Assembly: GCF_003952505.1 (NCBI RefSeq)
Contig: NZ_CP034450.1
Span: forward strand, 2,294,001-2,358,000
DNA from: Mesorhizobium sp. M4B.F.Ca.ET.058.02.1.1
GTDB taxonomy: Bacteria; Pseudomonadota; Alphaproteobacteria; Rhizobiales; Rhizobiaceae
DNA: 64,000 nt
Reading direction: 5' to 3'
Below the pieces are notes generated by a model, which worked only from the letters and a program-made list of their open reading frames with translations, searched no databases and was not told the origin of the DNA. How positions within the stretch are numbered: the first letter of the stretch is position 1; every line of letters starts with the position of its first letter. Below, in pieces: positions 52,766-63,568 of this stretch. The translations under genes and the position numbers were made by a program.

Positions 52766-52921
52766 CTGAGCACGAGAAGGTCATCGAAGGCTGCGCGAGA
52801 AAGACCGCGATCGCTGCGAGGCAGACCGAGGGTCTAAACCTTTTCCGCCGACAAGCGTTGATGTTTGCCAGCCCGGTTCTTCCGGCAGATCAGACATCGC
52901 CCAGCGGAGAGGTCGAACCCG

Positions 52922-54634
52922 ATGTATTTCATGGCATTGGCCACTGACTATGATGGCACGGTCGCGCATGACGGCCTGGTCTCGAAAAGCACGTTCGCGG
53001 CGCTGGAGAAGCTGAAGAAATCCGGCCGCAAGCTCATCCTGGTCACCGGGCGCGAATTGCCGGACCTGAAGCAGGTCTTTCCGGAGGTTGGCATTTTCGA
53101 CAAGGTCGTCGCGGAAAACGGTGCGCTGATCTACACGCCGGCAAGCGAGGAAGAGCGCACGATTTCGCCAGCGCCCTCGCCCGACCTCGTCGCCCGGCTG
53201 AAGAAGCGCGGCGTCAAGCCGCTCTCGGTCGGGCGCTCGATCGTCGCCACCTGGGAGCCGCATCAGGCAACGGTGCTCGACGTCATCAAGAAGCTAGGGC
53301 TGGAGCTGGAGATCATCTTCAACAAGGGCGCGGTGATGATCCTGCCCAGCGGCATCAACAAGGCGACCGGCCTTGCAGCCGCGCTCGAAGATCTCAAGTT
53401 GTCACCGCACAATGTGGTCGCCGTCGGCGACGCTGAAAACGACCACGCCTTCCTGCGCGCCTCAGGCTGCAGTGTCGCCGTCGACAACGCCTTGCCGGCA
53501 GTGAAGGACACGGCCGATCTGGTGACCAGCGGGGAGCGCGGCAAAGGCGTCGAGGAATTGATCGGCAAGATGATCAAGCTCGATCATCTGATTGCGCGCA
53601 AACGTGCCAGGGGCGTCCTGCTTGGCAGCGCTAACGGCAAGGAAGTCTATCTCTCGCCGGTGGAGACAGTGTTGATTGCCGGGAGCTCCGGCATCGGCAA
53701 ATCGACACTGGCCACGGCGCTTACCGAACGGCTCGCGGAAAAAGGTCTGCAGTTCTGCATCTTCGATCCGGAGGGCGATTATGACGGGCTGCAGGGCGCT
53801 GTGCCGCTTGGCGATTCCTCGGCTGCGCCAAGCAAGGACCAGTTGCTGCAGCTGATCGGCAAGCCTGACACCAATGTCGTCGTCAACGGCCTGGCGTTGA
53901 GGGTCGATGAGCGGCCGGACTTCTTCGCGGAACTCCTGCCCGGCCTTGGCAATGTCCGCTACCGCACGGCAAGACCGCATTGGCTGATCATCGACGAAGC
54001 GCATCACCTTCTGCCCAAGCGGCGCGAGGACACGCGAGCGGTGCTTTCGCTTGAATTGCCCGGGACAGTGCTGATCACGGTGCATCCGGAAGCGATCTCG
54101 ACGGATGCCTTGCGCCTGGTGACGGTAGTGATTGCGCTCGGACCTCAAGCGAAAGGCGTGATCAAGACGTTCTGCAAGGAAACCGGACTGGAGGCGCCGG
54201 GAAACATCCCCACCCCGAAAGGAGATCGCGTACTGCTCTGGCGGCCGCATACCGGCAAGAAGCCTTTTACCGTCAAGGCGATCGAGCCCAGCCAATCGCT
54301 GAAGCGGCACAGCCGCAAATATGCCGAGGGCCAGCTCGACGAAGCAGGCAGCTTCTATTTCAAGGGTCCCAAGAATGCGATGAACCTGAGGGCGCACAAT
54401 CTGATCATCTTTGCCCAGATGGCGGAAGGCATAGACGACAAGACCTGGATGCATCATCTGCGCGCCGGCGACTATTCGGAATGGTTCCGCCGTCAGATCA
54501 GGGACAAGGAGCTGGCGCGCGAAACGGCCATGGCGGAAAAGGACAAGGCGCTTTCGGCCGAGAAGAGCCGCAAGCTGGTGCTCGATGCCGTACGCCGCCG
54601 CTATACGGCGCCAGCGACCGCTCCGGAGAAGTAG
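52922..54634 (+). CDS. HAD-family phosphatase fused to a P-loop ATPase
   Basis: 570 residues from ATG 52922 (GGAGAGG upstream). Residues 1-~220 form a Cof/SPP-type HAD hydrolase (LATDYDGTVAHDG, ILVTGREL, GDAENDHAFL). From ~245 a RecA/HerA-like ATPase begins: VLIAGSSGIGKSTLATALTERL (Walker A), CIFDPEGDYDG, LIIDEAHHLLPKRRED (Walker B) and LITVHPEAIS. A helical tail with charged coiled coil (RDKELARETAMAEKDKALSAEK) ends the protein. The domain pair is reminiscent of HAD-DUF87 proteins in proteobacteria. The role is unknown to me. Confidence 0.82.
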   Translation: MYFMALATDYDGTVAHDGLVSKSTFAALEKLKKSGRKLILVTGRELPDLKQVFPEVGIFDKVVAENGALIYTPASEEERTISPAPSPDLVARLKKRGVKPLSVGRSIVATWEPHQATVLDVIKKLGLELEIIFNKGAVMILPSGINKATGLAAALEDLKLSPHNVVAVGDAENDHAFLRASGCSVAVDNALPAVKDTADLVTSGERGKGVEELIGKMIKLDHLIARKRARGVLLGSANGKEVYLSPVETVLIAGSSGIGKSTLATALTERLAEKGLQFCIFDPEGDYDGLQGAVPLGDSSAAPSKDQLLQLIGKPDTNVVVNGLALRVDERPDFFAELLPGLGNVRYRTARPHWLIIDEAHHLLPKRREDTRAVLSLELPGTVLITVHPEAISTDALRLVTVVIALGPQAKGVIKTFCKETGLEAPGNIPTPKGDRVLLWRPHTGKKPFTVKAIEPSQSLKRHSRKYAEGQLDEAGSFYFKGPKNAMNLRAHNLIIFAQMAEGIDDKTWMHHLRAGDYSEWFRRQIRDKELARETAMAEKDKALSAEKSRKLVLDAVRRRYTAPATAPEK

Positions 54635-54661
54635 CCGGTTGGCGGCATGTTGGCCGCCGCC

Positions 54662-57600
54662 TCAGCTCGCCTCGCGCATCGCCTCGGCGGCCTGCAGGTC
54701 GACCGAGACCAGCTGGCTGACGCCCTGCTCGGCCATGGTGACGCCGAACAGCCGGTCCATGCGCGCCATAGTGATCGGGTTGTGGGTGATGATGACGAAG
54801 CGCGTCTCTGTAGTACGGGACATCTCGTCCATGAGATTGCAGAAGCGCTCGACATTGTGGTCGTCGAGCGGCGCGTCGACCTCGTCGAGCACGCAGATCG
54901 GCGCCGGATTGGTGAGGAACACAGCGAAGATCAGCGACATCGCCGTCAGCGCCTGCTCGCCGCCGGAGAGCAGCGTCATGGTCTGCGGCTTCTTGCCCGG
55001 TGGGCGGGCGAGGATTTCGAGCCCGGCTTCCAGCGGATCCTCGGATTCGATCAGCTGCAGTTCGGCGGTGCCGCCGCCGAACAAATGCGAGAACAGGCGC
55101 TGGAAATGGCCGTTTACCACCTCGAACGCCGACAGCAGCCGCTCGCGCCCTTCGCGGTTCAGGCTCTGGATCGCCTGCCGCAATTTGCGGATCGCCTCGA
55201 TGATGTCCTCGCGCTCGGAAACGATGGTCTCCAGCCGGTCGGACAGCTCCTTCTGCTCTTCCTCGGCGCGCAGGTTGACGGCGCCGAGCCGCTCACGCTC
55301 GACCTTCAGCCGGTCGAGCTGACGCTCGACATCGGCCATTTCGGGCATCGGTTCATCGGCTTCCAGACCGGTGTGGCGGATGACCAGGTGCGGTGGCGTG
55401 TTCAGCGTTTCCTGGATGCGCGCCTCGACCTCCAGCCGCCGCTCGTCGGCGGCGGTCAGCCGCTCCTCGGCGCGGACGCGGGTTTCGCGCGCTTCGGCGA
55501 GCGATTGGATGGCAGCGGTCGCGGCCTTGTCGAATTCGGCCTGTTTGTTCTCTGCTTCCTGCAAGCGGTCGGCCGCTGCCTGGCGCAGCGTCTCCGCCTC
55601 GGCCAGTTGCGAGAGCAGCGCGCGGCGCCTGGCATCGATCTCATCGGGAGCATCGGCCAGCCGCTCGCGCTCGGCCTCGGCTTCCGCCTTGCGCTCGCCA
55701 AGGGCGGCGATCTGCGTCGAGGCGTTCTCGGCCCGCTCCAGCCAGCTGCGGCGCTCGGCGCCGATGGCTTCGAGCCGGCGCACACGCGCTTCGGCTTCGC
55801 GCCGCAAGCCCTCATGGACGGCGCGCGCGTCGGCAAGAGTGGCTCGATCGCGCGAGACATTGGCCGAGGACTGTTCGAGCTGCAGTTGCAGGTCACCGAG
55901 ATCGGGCGCGTCCTGCAGCAGCGTTTCGGCTTCCAGGAAGGCCGCCTGGGTTTCCTCATGGCTGTCGACGACGCGGGCGCGCGCCTCGTCGAGCGCGGCG
56001 CGCCGGCTCACCAGTTCGCCGCCGGCCTTCTCGGCCTCGGCCAGCGCGTTGCGGGCGGCATCCAGCCCATGCTGGGCATCGCGGCCGGCCTGGCGGGCAT
56101 TGCGCTCGGCCTCGCTTGCCTGGCGCAGCGCCTGTTCGGCCTGGGCAAGGGCTGCTTCGGCCTCGCGCAGGACGCGGGTGGCCTGCACCGCCTCGGCGTC
56201 GAGCTCGGCCAGCCGGTTCTTCTGCGCCAGCCGTTGTGCCGCGGCGGTCGGCGCGTCGGCGCTGGCGGTCAAGCCGTCCCAGCGCCACAGCGCGCCGTCG
56301 CGGCTGACCAGCCGCTGGCCGGGCGCAAGCAGGGCCTGGAGACGGCGGCCATCGGCAGCCTCCACGATACCGATCTGCGCCAGCCGGCGGGCAAGCTGGG
56401 AGGGCGCGCGCACGACGCTGGCAAGGCTCTTCACGCCGTCGGGCAGCGCTGCATCGCCCGGCTGGATCGCGCTCTCGCCCCAATGCACCGGCGCGCTGCG
56501 GTCGAGCGGCACGTCGAGATCCTCGCCGAGGGCGGCGCCCAGCGCGGTCTCGTAGCCGCGCTCGACGCTGAGCTGCTCCAGCACGGACGGGAAAAGATCG
56601 CCGCTGGCGGCATTCAAAATCTTGGAAAGCGTGCGGGCTTCGGTCTCGATGCGCTGCAACTCCGCCTTGGCGTCCTGTAGCGGCGGGCGGGCGGCGCTTT
56701 CGGAGCCGCGCGCCTCGGCGACGGCCTGCTCGGCGGCGATGGCGCCGGCCTCGCTCTCTTCCAGGCGGGCGAGCGCGTCCTCGACCAGCAGCCGCTTCTC
56801 GGCCGGATCGGGCAGGCCGGAAATGCGGGCGACGATGTCGGAAAGCTCGCGGTCGACCTCGGCGAGCTGGCGGGCAAAGCGGTCGCGACGCTCGGCGGTC
56901 TCGCGCAGTGTTCGTTCGATCTGATGCCGCGAGGCGGCGGCCTCGGCCCGTTCGGCGGTCAGCGCGGCAAGCTTTGCTTCGCTCTGCGAGAGCGTCGCCC
57001 CGGCCTGTTCGAAGGCGGCGCGCGTCGTGGCCTCGCGCTCGGCGGCACCGGCATTCTCGGAGTTGAGCGAAGCTTCCTCGGCGCGAAGGCGCTCCAGGAT
57101 ATCCGCATTGTCGCGCACCATGCGCTCCTCGCGGGCCATGTCGCCGTCGAGCTGCTGCAGCCGGCGCTCAAGCTCGACCTGGCGGGAGCGGATGCGGCCG
57201 GCCTCTTCCTCGATCTGTGTCTTGGCGATCGACAGGCGCTGGAAGGCGGCGGCGGCGGCAGCTTCGGCGTCGCGCAGGTCCGGCAGCCTGTGGGCGCCGA
57301 TGCCTTGTTCCCTGGCGGCGGCCATCTGCGCGGCGGCGCGGTCTCCGACCAGCGTCGTCGCGGCGGCAAGTGCCGAACGCGCGTCGCCCTCCTGGGTCTT
57401 GGCCAGCGTCCAGCGCAGATGTAGCAGCGTCGCCTCGGCCTTGCGGATATCGGCCGACAGGTTCTTGAAGCGCGAGGCCTGGCGCGCCTGGCGCTTGAGG
57501 CTGTCGATCTGGCTCTCCAGTTCGCCAACGACGTCGTCCAGCCGTTCGAGGTTCTGCTCGGCGGCCTTCAGCCTGAGTTCCGCCTCGTGGCGGCGCGTGT

Positions 57601-58120
57601 GCAGGCCGGAAATGCCAGCCGCCTCTTCGAGAAGGGCGCGGCGCGCCTGGGGCTTGGCCTGGATCAGTTCGCCGATGCGGCCCTGCCCGACCATCGAGGG
57701 CGAGCGCGCGCCGGTCGACTGGTCGGCGAACAGCAGCTGCACGTCCTTGGCGCGTGCTTCCTTGCCATTGATGCGGTAGAGCGAGCCCGCCTCGCGCTCG
57801 ATGCGGCGCGACACCTGTAACTCATCGGCGTCATTGAAGGCGGCGGGCGCGGTGCGGTCGGTGTTGTCGAGGAAAAGCGTGACTTCGGCGGTGTTGCGGG
57901 CCGGCCGCGTGCCCGAGCCGGAGAAGATCACGTCGTCCATGCCGGACGCGCGCATGTTCTTGTAGGAGCTTTCGCCCATCACCCAGCGCAGCGCCTCGAC
58001 AAGGTTCGACTTGCCGCAGCCGTTCGGTCCGACGATGCCGGTAAGGCCGCGTTCGATGACGAACTCGCCGGGCTCGACGAAGGACTTGAAACCGAGGAGG
58101 CGAAGGCGCGAAAATTTCAT
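54662..58120 (-). CDS. smc: Chromosome segregation ATPase SMC
   Basis: 1152 residues, the usual SMC length. N-terminal head: KFSRLRLLGFKSFVEPGEFVIERG, Walker A GPNGCGKSNLVEALRWVMGE (~32-51) and the Q-loop region. Two long coiled coils flank a hinge around residues 500-620 (LDVPLDRSAPVHWGESA, ALLAPGQRLVSRDGALWRWDG). C-terminal head: LLSGGEQALTAMSLIFAVF (signature) and CVLDEVDAPLDDHNVERF (Walker B). It organises and condenses the chromosome with ScpAB. It is directly downstream of the DsbA-like gene, the order seen across Rhizobiales. Confidence 0.97.
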   Translation of the reverse strand: MKFSRLRLLGFKSFVEPGEFVIERGLTGIVGPNGCGKSNLVEALRWVMGESSYKNMRASGMDDVIFSGSGTRPARNTAEVTLFLDNTDRTAPAAFNDADELQVSRRIEREAGSLYRINGKEARAKDVQLLFADQSTGARSPSMVGQGRIGELIQAKPQARRALLEEAAGISGLHTRRHEAELRLKAAEQNLERLDDVVGELESQIDSLKRQARQASRFKNLSADIRKAEATLLHLRWTLAKTQEGDARSALAAATTLVGDRAAAQMAAAREQGIGAHRLPDLRDAEAAAAAAFQRLSIAKTQIEEEAGRIRSRQVELERRLQQLDGDMAREERMVRDNADILERLRAEEASLNSENAGAAEREATTRAAFEQAGATLSQSEAKLAALTAERAEAAASRHQIERTLRETAERRDRFARQLAEVDRELSDIVARISGLPDPAEKRLLVEDALARLEESEAGAIAAEQAVAEARGSESAARPPLQDAKAELQRIETEARTLSKILNAASGDLFPSVLEQLSVERGYETALGAALGEDLDVPLDRSAPVHWGESAIQPGDAALPDGVKSLASVVRAPSQLARRLAQIGIVEAADGRRLQALLAPGQRLVSRDGALWRWDGLTASADAPTAAAQRLAQKNRLAELDAEAVQATRVLREAEAALAQAEQALRQASEAERNARQAGRDAQHGLDAARNALAEAEKAGGELVSRRAALDEARARVVDSHEETQAAFLEAETLLQDAPDLGDLQLQLEQSSANVSRDRATLADARAVHEGLRREAEARVRRLEAIGAERRSWLERAENASTQIAALGERKAEAEAERERLADAPDEIDARRRALLSQLAEAETLRQAAADRLQEAENKQAEFDKAATAAIQSLAEARETRVRAEERLTAADERRLEVEARIQETLNTPPHLVIRHTGLEADEPMPEMADVERQLDRLKVERERLGAVNLRAEEEQKELSDRLETIVSEREDIIEAIRKLRQAIQSLNREGRERLLSAFEVVNGHFQRLFSHLFGGGTAELQLIESEDPLEAGLEILARPPGKKPQTMTLLSGGEQALTAMSLIFAVFLTNPAPICVLDEVDAPLDDHNVERFCNLMDEMSRTTETRFVIITHNPITMARMDRLFGVTMAEQGVSQLVSVDLQAAEAMREAS

Positions 58121-58183
58121 TCGCGCCGCCCCACATTACAGGCGAGCGCGCCGAAGCTCGGTCGCTTCGACGCGGCCTGGACG

Positions 58184-58912
58184 TCAGAGCAGAGGGTCGA
58201 TGATGGCCGACATTTCCTCAATCGACATCGCCCCTTTGTAGGTCTTCCCATTGATGAAGAAGGTCGGCGTCGAGTCGACCTTGAACTCGTCCGCGCCGCG
58301 TTTCTGGACTGCTCTGACATCGTCCAGAAGTTTCTGGTCCGTCAAGCAGGCCTCAAAGGACTCCTGTGTAAAACCGGCGAGCTTGGATATCTGCAGCAGT
58401 GCTTCCTTGGTGTTGTTGACGCCAACCCAGCTCGGCTGCTGCTTGAACAGCACGTCGACCATCGGGAAATAGTTATCCTTGGCGCAGCGCGCCAGCATGA
58501 AGCCGGCCTCGGCGCTCGGGTCGAAGGGGAATTCGCGCAGGATATAGCGCGCCTTGCCGGTGTCGATGTACTTGGTCTTCAACTCAGGGAAGGTTGTATC
58601 GTTGAAATGCGCGCAATGCGGGCATGTCATCGAGGCATATTCGACGATGGTGACCTTGGCGTCGTCCTTGCCGAGCTGCTTTTCGGGCAGCGCGCCCGGC
58701 TTCAGCAGTTGCGCCATGTCGACTGTGCCCTGCGCTTCCGGCACCTTGGCGGCGGCCGGCGTCGCCGGCTTGGCGGGTGTCGACGGGTTGGCGGGCTTCG
58801 CATCGGCCGCCTTTGCCTCCTCCTCCGAGTCGCTGCATGCGGCGATGAAAGCCACCGCCGGAATGGCGGCCAGCGAGCTCAAAAGGTTTCTGCGAGACAA
58901 AGGACGGTTCAT
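58184..58912 (-). CDS. DsbA-family thiol:disulfide oxidoreductase, exported
   Basis: About 242 residues from ATG 58912 (58921 also possible). The N-terminus has a twin-arginine-like SRRNLLSS, a hydrophobic core and a lipobox-like AFIAAC, so it is exported and perhaps lipid-anchored. An Ala/Pro-rich linker follows. The thioredoxin-like domain has the active site MTCPHCAHF (~115-123), FPFDPSAEAGFMLARCA and the cis-Pro loop STPTFFINGK. It should introduce or shuffle disulfides in periplasmic proteins. It is immediately upstream of smc. Confidence 0.9.
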   Translation of the reverse strand: MNRPLSRRNLLSSLAAIPAVAFIAACSDSEEEAKAADAKPANPSTPAKPATPAAAKVPEAQGTVDMAQLLKPGALPEKQLGKDDAKVTIVEYASMTCPHCAHFNDTTFPELKTKYIDTGKARYILREFPFDPSAEAGFMLARCAKDNYFPMVDVLFKQQPSWVGVNNTKEALLQISKLAGFTQESFEACLTDQKLLDDVRAVQKRGADEFKVDSTPTFFINGKTYKGAMSIEEMSAIIDPLL

Positions 58913-59053
58913 GCGAATCACCTGATATCAGTTGGATTTTGCAATGCAAAAGCTAGAGAAGGCGAGAGTTGGCGCGAATTAAGGCATCGCCGTCCCCATT
59001 CCAATCGCCAAATTTTGTCGTGCGTTCACGAATACGCGAGATAAACGACAATC

Positions 59054-59554
59054 CTATGGCCTTTTCTGCCCTAGAATCGTTGCGCCCAGCCGCTCCAATG
59101 AGGCGCGCAAGCCATCGTCCTCGATCTTGCCGACGGTTCGCGAAAGCTTCGCCTTCTCCGCGTCGTTGAGCGGTCTCGGCGCCGGTTTCGGGCGGGCCTT
59201 TCCGGACAGCACCGGCTTTTGCACGATCTTGATGCGGCCAATAGCGCTAAAGCCGAGGAAGGAATTGACGCGATTGATGATTTCCCCGGCTTCATGCTGC
59301 AGGTGGAGCGCCGCCATGCCTTCGCAGGCGATCACCAGCACCGCAGGTTCGAACGGGTCGTCCTCATGCAAGCGACGCGGCCACTGGATCTTTTCCGGGC
59401 GCGAGCGCCCGGCTAGCCGGGGTCCGGCGATCTCCTCCCAGGACTGCACCAGCCCGATCGAGATGCCTGCGCGCTTCTTCAACACCGGATCGAGGATCTC
59501 GGTTGCGAGATCGCTCACCGGGACGGGATTGCCGTAGGGCTTTTTCCCTGCCAT
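59054..59554 (-). CDS. DUF721 (DciA-like) protein
   Basis: 166 residues. The DUF721 core is visible: VSDLATEILDPVLKKRAG, GLVQSWEEIAGPRLAGRSRPEKI, AVLVIACEGMAALHLQHEAGEIINRVNSFLG and IGRIKIVQKP. Members act as DciA-type helicase-loading factors in many bacteria lacking DnaC. Whether this alphaproteobacterial form does so is not shown here. A charged C-terminal part (~115-166) follows. It is divergent from mutY with 33 bases between the starts. Confidence 0.85.
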   Translation of the reverse strand: MAGKKPYGNPVPVSDLATEILDPVLKKRAGISIGLVQSWEEIAGPRLAGRSRPEKIQWPRRLHEDDPFEPAVLVIACEGMAALHLQHEAGEIINRVNSFLGFSAIGRIKIVQKPVLSGKARPKPAPRPLNDAEKAKLSRTVGKIEDDGLRASLERLGATILGQKRP

Positions 59555-59587
59555 GTGCGTTCTCCAATCCCCGAGCTCATCCGATCA

Positions 59588-60715
59588 ATGGCACCGCACG
59601 ACCAGACCCGCAAGGCCGCATCCGGCGAAAGCAGCGAAGCCCTTTCAGGCGGTGTCGCCTCCCGCCTGCTCGCCTGGTACGACGCGCATCACCGCGACCT
59701 GCCGTGGCGCGTCGCGCCCGGGGCGCTGGCCGGCGGCGCAAGGCCAGACCCATACCGCGTATGGCTCTCGGAAGTCATGTTGCAGCAGACGACTGTCGAA
59801 GCGGTCAAAGCCTATTTTCGCGCATTCCTCGAAAAATGGCCTGACGTCGGGACGCTGGCGGCGGCGCCCGTCGAGGATGTCATGAAGGCCTGGGCCGGGC
59901 TCGGCTATTATTCCCGGGCGCGCAACCTCAAGGCCTGCGCCGATCTGGTCGCCGGGCGCGGCGGCCGCTTTCCGGACACGGAGGCCGGGCTGCGTGAGCT
60001 GCCGGGGATCGGCGCCTATACGGCGGCGGCGATCGCAGCCATCGCCTTCGACCGGCCGGCGGCCGTCGTCGACGGCAATGTCGAGCGCGTCGTGTCCAGG
60101 CTCAATTCAATCGCGACGCCGCTCAGCGAGGCCAAGCCCGAGATCCGCGCGCTGGTCGAGCAGATGGTTCCGGCAAGGCGGCCCGGCGATTTCGCCCAGG
60201 CGATGATGGATCTCGGCGCCACGCTCTGCACGCCACGGCGGCCGCGCTGCATGCTGTGCCCGCTGCGCGAGGATTGCAGCGCCATCCTCTCAGGCGATCC
60301 CGAGCGTTTCCCGGTCCGCCTGCCCAAGGACGACAAGCCGCTCAGGCGCGGCGCGGCGTTCGTGGCCGAGCGCAATGATGGCGCCATCCTCCTGCGCAAG
60401 CGCCCGGAAAAGGGCCTGCTCGGCGGCATGACAGAGGTACCGACGACGTCGTGGAGCGCAAGGGTGGACGGCGCGACCACGGAAGCCGCGGCGCCCTTGC
60501 CTGCCGACTGGCGGCACGCCGGACGGATCGCCCATGTCTTCACCCATTTCGCGCTCGAACTCGAAGTCTTTCATGCCCACATCAAAGGCGATGCGCCGGA
60601 TGGGCATTTCTGGTCGCTGGCCCATGAAATTTCCGGGGAAGCGCTGCCCACCGTCATGAAAAGGGTAATCGAAGCGGCGATACCGGGCGCGACCAGAAGA
60701 CAGCGCCCGCAGTGA
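59588..60715 (+). CDS. mutY: A/G-specific adenine DNA glycosylase
   Basis: 375 residues from ATG 59588. Glycosylase core: WRVAPG, PYRVWLSEVMLQQTTV with the catalytic Glu, WAGLGYYSRARNL, the helix-hairpin-helix LPGIGAYTAAAIAAIAF and catalytic Asp in VVDGNVERV. The 4Fe-4S loop is CTPRRPRCMLCPLREDC (C-x6-C-x2-C-x5-C). The C-terminal NUDIX-like MutT domain recognises 8-oxo-G (GAILLRKRPEKGLLGGMTEVPT). It removes A mispaired with 8-oxoguanine. ATG 59588 gives the normal N-terminus. Confidence 0.96.
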   Translation: MAPHDQTRKAASGESSEALSGGVASRLLAWYDAHHRDLPWRVAPGALAGGARPDPYRVWLSEVMLQQTTVEAVKAYFRAFLEKWPDVGTLAAAPVEDVMKAWAGLGYYSRARNLKACADLVAGRGGRFPDTEAGLRELPGIGAYTAAAIAAIAFDRPAAVVDGNVERVVSRLNSIATPLSEAKPEIRALVEQMVPARRPGDFAQAMMDLGATLCTPRRPRCMLCPLREDCSAILSGDPERFPVRLPKDDKPLRRGAAFVAERNDGAILLRKRPEKGLLGGMTEVPTTSWSARVDGATTEAAAPLPADWRHAGRIAHVFTHFALELEVFHAHIKGDAPDGHFWSLAHEISGEALPTVMKRVIEAAIPGATRRQRPQ

Positions 60716-60740
60716 TGGGCGGAACTAGCGAAGGACCCGC

Positions 60741-61352
60741 ATGACCGAAATCCGCCACATCGTGTTCGACATCGGCAAGGTGCTGATCCACTACGATCCG
60801 GATATCCCGTTCAGCCGCCTTATTCCGGATGCCGGGGAGCGGAAATGGTTCTTCGACAATGTCTGCACGCATGACTGGAACCTCGAGCAGGACCGCGGGC
60901 GGAGTTGGGATGAGGCCGAGGCGCTGCTGATCGCCGAGTACCCGAGCCATGCGGAGAATATACGCAATTTCCGCCGGCATTGGCACGAGATGGTGCCGCA
61001 TGCCTATGACGACAGCGTCGCCATCATGATCGGCCTGATCGAGACCGGCCACGATGTGACGATGCTGACCAACTTTGCCTCGGACACGCTTGCCGAAGCC
61101 CGCCAGCGTTTCGACTTCCTCAACCGTCCGCGCGGCGTGACCGTTTCGGCCGACATCCGCCAGATCAAGCCGGATCGCGCCATCTACGATCATCATGTCG
61201 CCGCGTTCGGCCTCGAACCGTCCGCGACGTTGTTCATCGACGACAGCCAGAAGAATGTCGACGGCGCCAAGGCGGCCGGCTGGCAGTCTGTGCTGTTCAC
61301 CGACGCCGAAACGCTCAAGACAGACCTCGAGCGTTACGGGATCAAGGCCTGA
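60741..61352 (+). CDS. HAD-superfamily hydrolase (subfamily IA, YihX-like)
   Basis: 203 residues. HAD motifs: HIVFDIGKVLIHYD (nucleophile Asp10; the second Asp of DxD is Gly, as in a known HAD-IA variant), VTMLTNFASDT (motif II), QIKPDRAIYDH (Lys) and LFIDDSQKNVDGAKAAGW (motif III). A helical cap (residues ~25-90) carries W/H-rich text. Probably a phosphatase on a small metabolite. It follows mutY by 25 bases and may be co-transcribed. Confidence 0.9.
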   Translation: MTEIRHIVFDIGKVLIHYDPDIPFSRLIPDAGERKWFFDNVCTHDWNLEQDRGRSWDEAEALLIAEYPSHAENIRNFRRHWHEMVPHAYDDSVAIMIGLIETGHDVTMLTNFASDTLAEARQRFDFLNRPRGVTVSADIRQIKPDRAIYDHHVAAFGLEPSATLFIDDSQKNVDGAKAAGWQSVLFTDAETLKTDLERYGIKA

Positions 61353-61410
61353 TTTGAATTGTTTCGGACGATGACGTTCCGATTAAACTTTAATGGCGAG
61401 CGTGCGGGGG

Positions 61411-62571
<1,161 letters not shown>

Positions 62572-62730
62572 TTACTGTCCGTTATGGTTACCGATCAGCG
62601 TAAATATTCGGTGAAGGGCGCGACCGCCCGGCGGTCAAAAGCTTCGTGAATTTGCGAAGCCCGGCCGCTTGGTGTATGCCGCGCCGCCTGAGCCGCATCA
62701 GGCCACCTTTTTCCCACGTTCCGGATCGCC

Positions 62731-63420
62731 ATGCCCCAGCCAGACCTTGTCATCTTCGATTGCGACGGCGTGCTCGTCGATTCTGAAATCATCGCCGCGC
62801 GCATCGAGGCCGAGCTGCTGACCTCGGCCGGTTACGAGATATCGCCGGAGGAACTGGCCGAGACCTATGCCGGGCTGACCTTCAAGGACATCATGATGCG
62901 GGTGGAGGAGAAGTCCGCCATCCCCTTCCAGGCTTCGCTGATCGACCGCGCCGAGACGCTGGTCGACCGCAAGCTGCGCAGCGACGTGCGCATCATCGAC
63001 GGCGCGCGCGAGGCGGTGGCGTCCGTCACCGTGCCGCGCGCGGTCTGCTCCAACTCTCGCACGGAGCGGGTCGAGTTCATGCTGGAGAAGGTAGGGCTGC
63101 TGCCGTTCTTCACCGGCCGCATCTTCTCGGGGCTCGACATACCCAGCAAGAAGACCAAGCCCGCCCCGGACGTGTTTCTCTATGCTGCCGAAAAGCTCAA
63201 CGCGAAGCCGGAAAACACATTCGTGATCGAGGATTCCGTGCATGGCGTCACCGCCGCCAGGACGGCCGGCATGCGCGTCATCGGCTTCACCGGCGCCGGC
63301 CACAGCTATCCGGGCCATGCCGACGCGCTGACCGAAGCCGGCGCGGAAACGGTCATACGCCGCTGGGCCGAGCTGAAAAGCGTGATCGCCGCCCTGTCGG
63401 AATGGTCGGCGGACGCCTGA
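62731..63420 (+). CDS. HAD-superfamily phosphatase (beta-phosphoglucomutase/Gph-like)
   Basis: 229 residues. Motifs: LVIFDCDGVLVDSE (Asp9, Asp11), a helical cap (AETYAGLTFKDIMMRVEE), RAVCSNSRTERV (motif II), KTKPAPDVFLYAAEKL (Lys) and FVIEDSVHGVTAARTAGMRVIGF (motif III). This is the complete set for a phosphatase or phosphoglucomutase of subfamily IA3. Substrate unknown. Divergent from ccrM. Confidence 0.93.
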   Translation: MPQPDLVIFDCDGVLVDSEIIAARIEAELLTSAGYEISPEELAETYAGLTFKDIMMRVEEKSAIPFQASLIDRAETLVDRKLRSDVRIIDGAREAVASVTVPRAVCSNSRTERVEFMLEKVGLLPFFTGRIFSGLDIPSKKTKPAPDVFLYAAEKLNAKPENTFVIEDSVHGVTAARTAGMRVIGFTGAGHSYPGHADALTEAGAETVIRRWAELKSVIAALSEWSADA

Positions 63421-63568
63421 AGCGGCTCAGCTTGTCACAGAAATCGCTAATCCTCTCCAAGTATTTGTTTTTACACAATTCCACACAGCAAACCGCTACG
63501 TCCGCGTCCGAAGGTCTTACTGTAGGCCTGGCCTTTCGCTTACCAAGTTTTGGGCCGGAGACGAGGTC

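Noticed and set aside
54647..56680. 677-residue frame antisense to smc
   Set aside because: High-GC coiled-coil genes create long antisense frames; the text is low-complexity Gly/Leu/Gln with no family.
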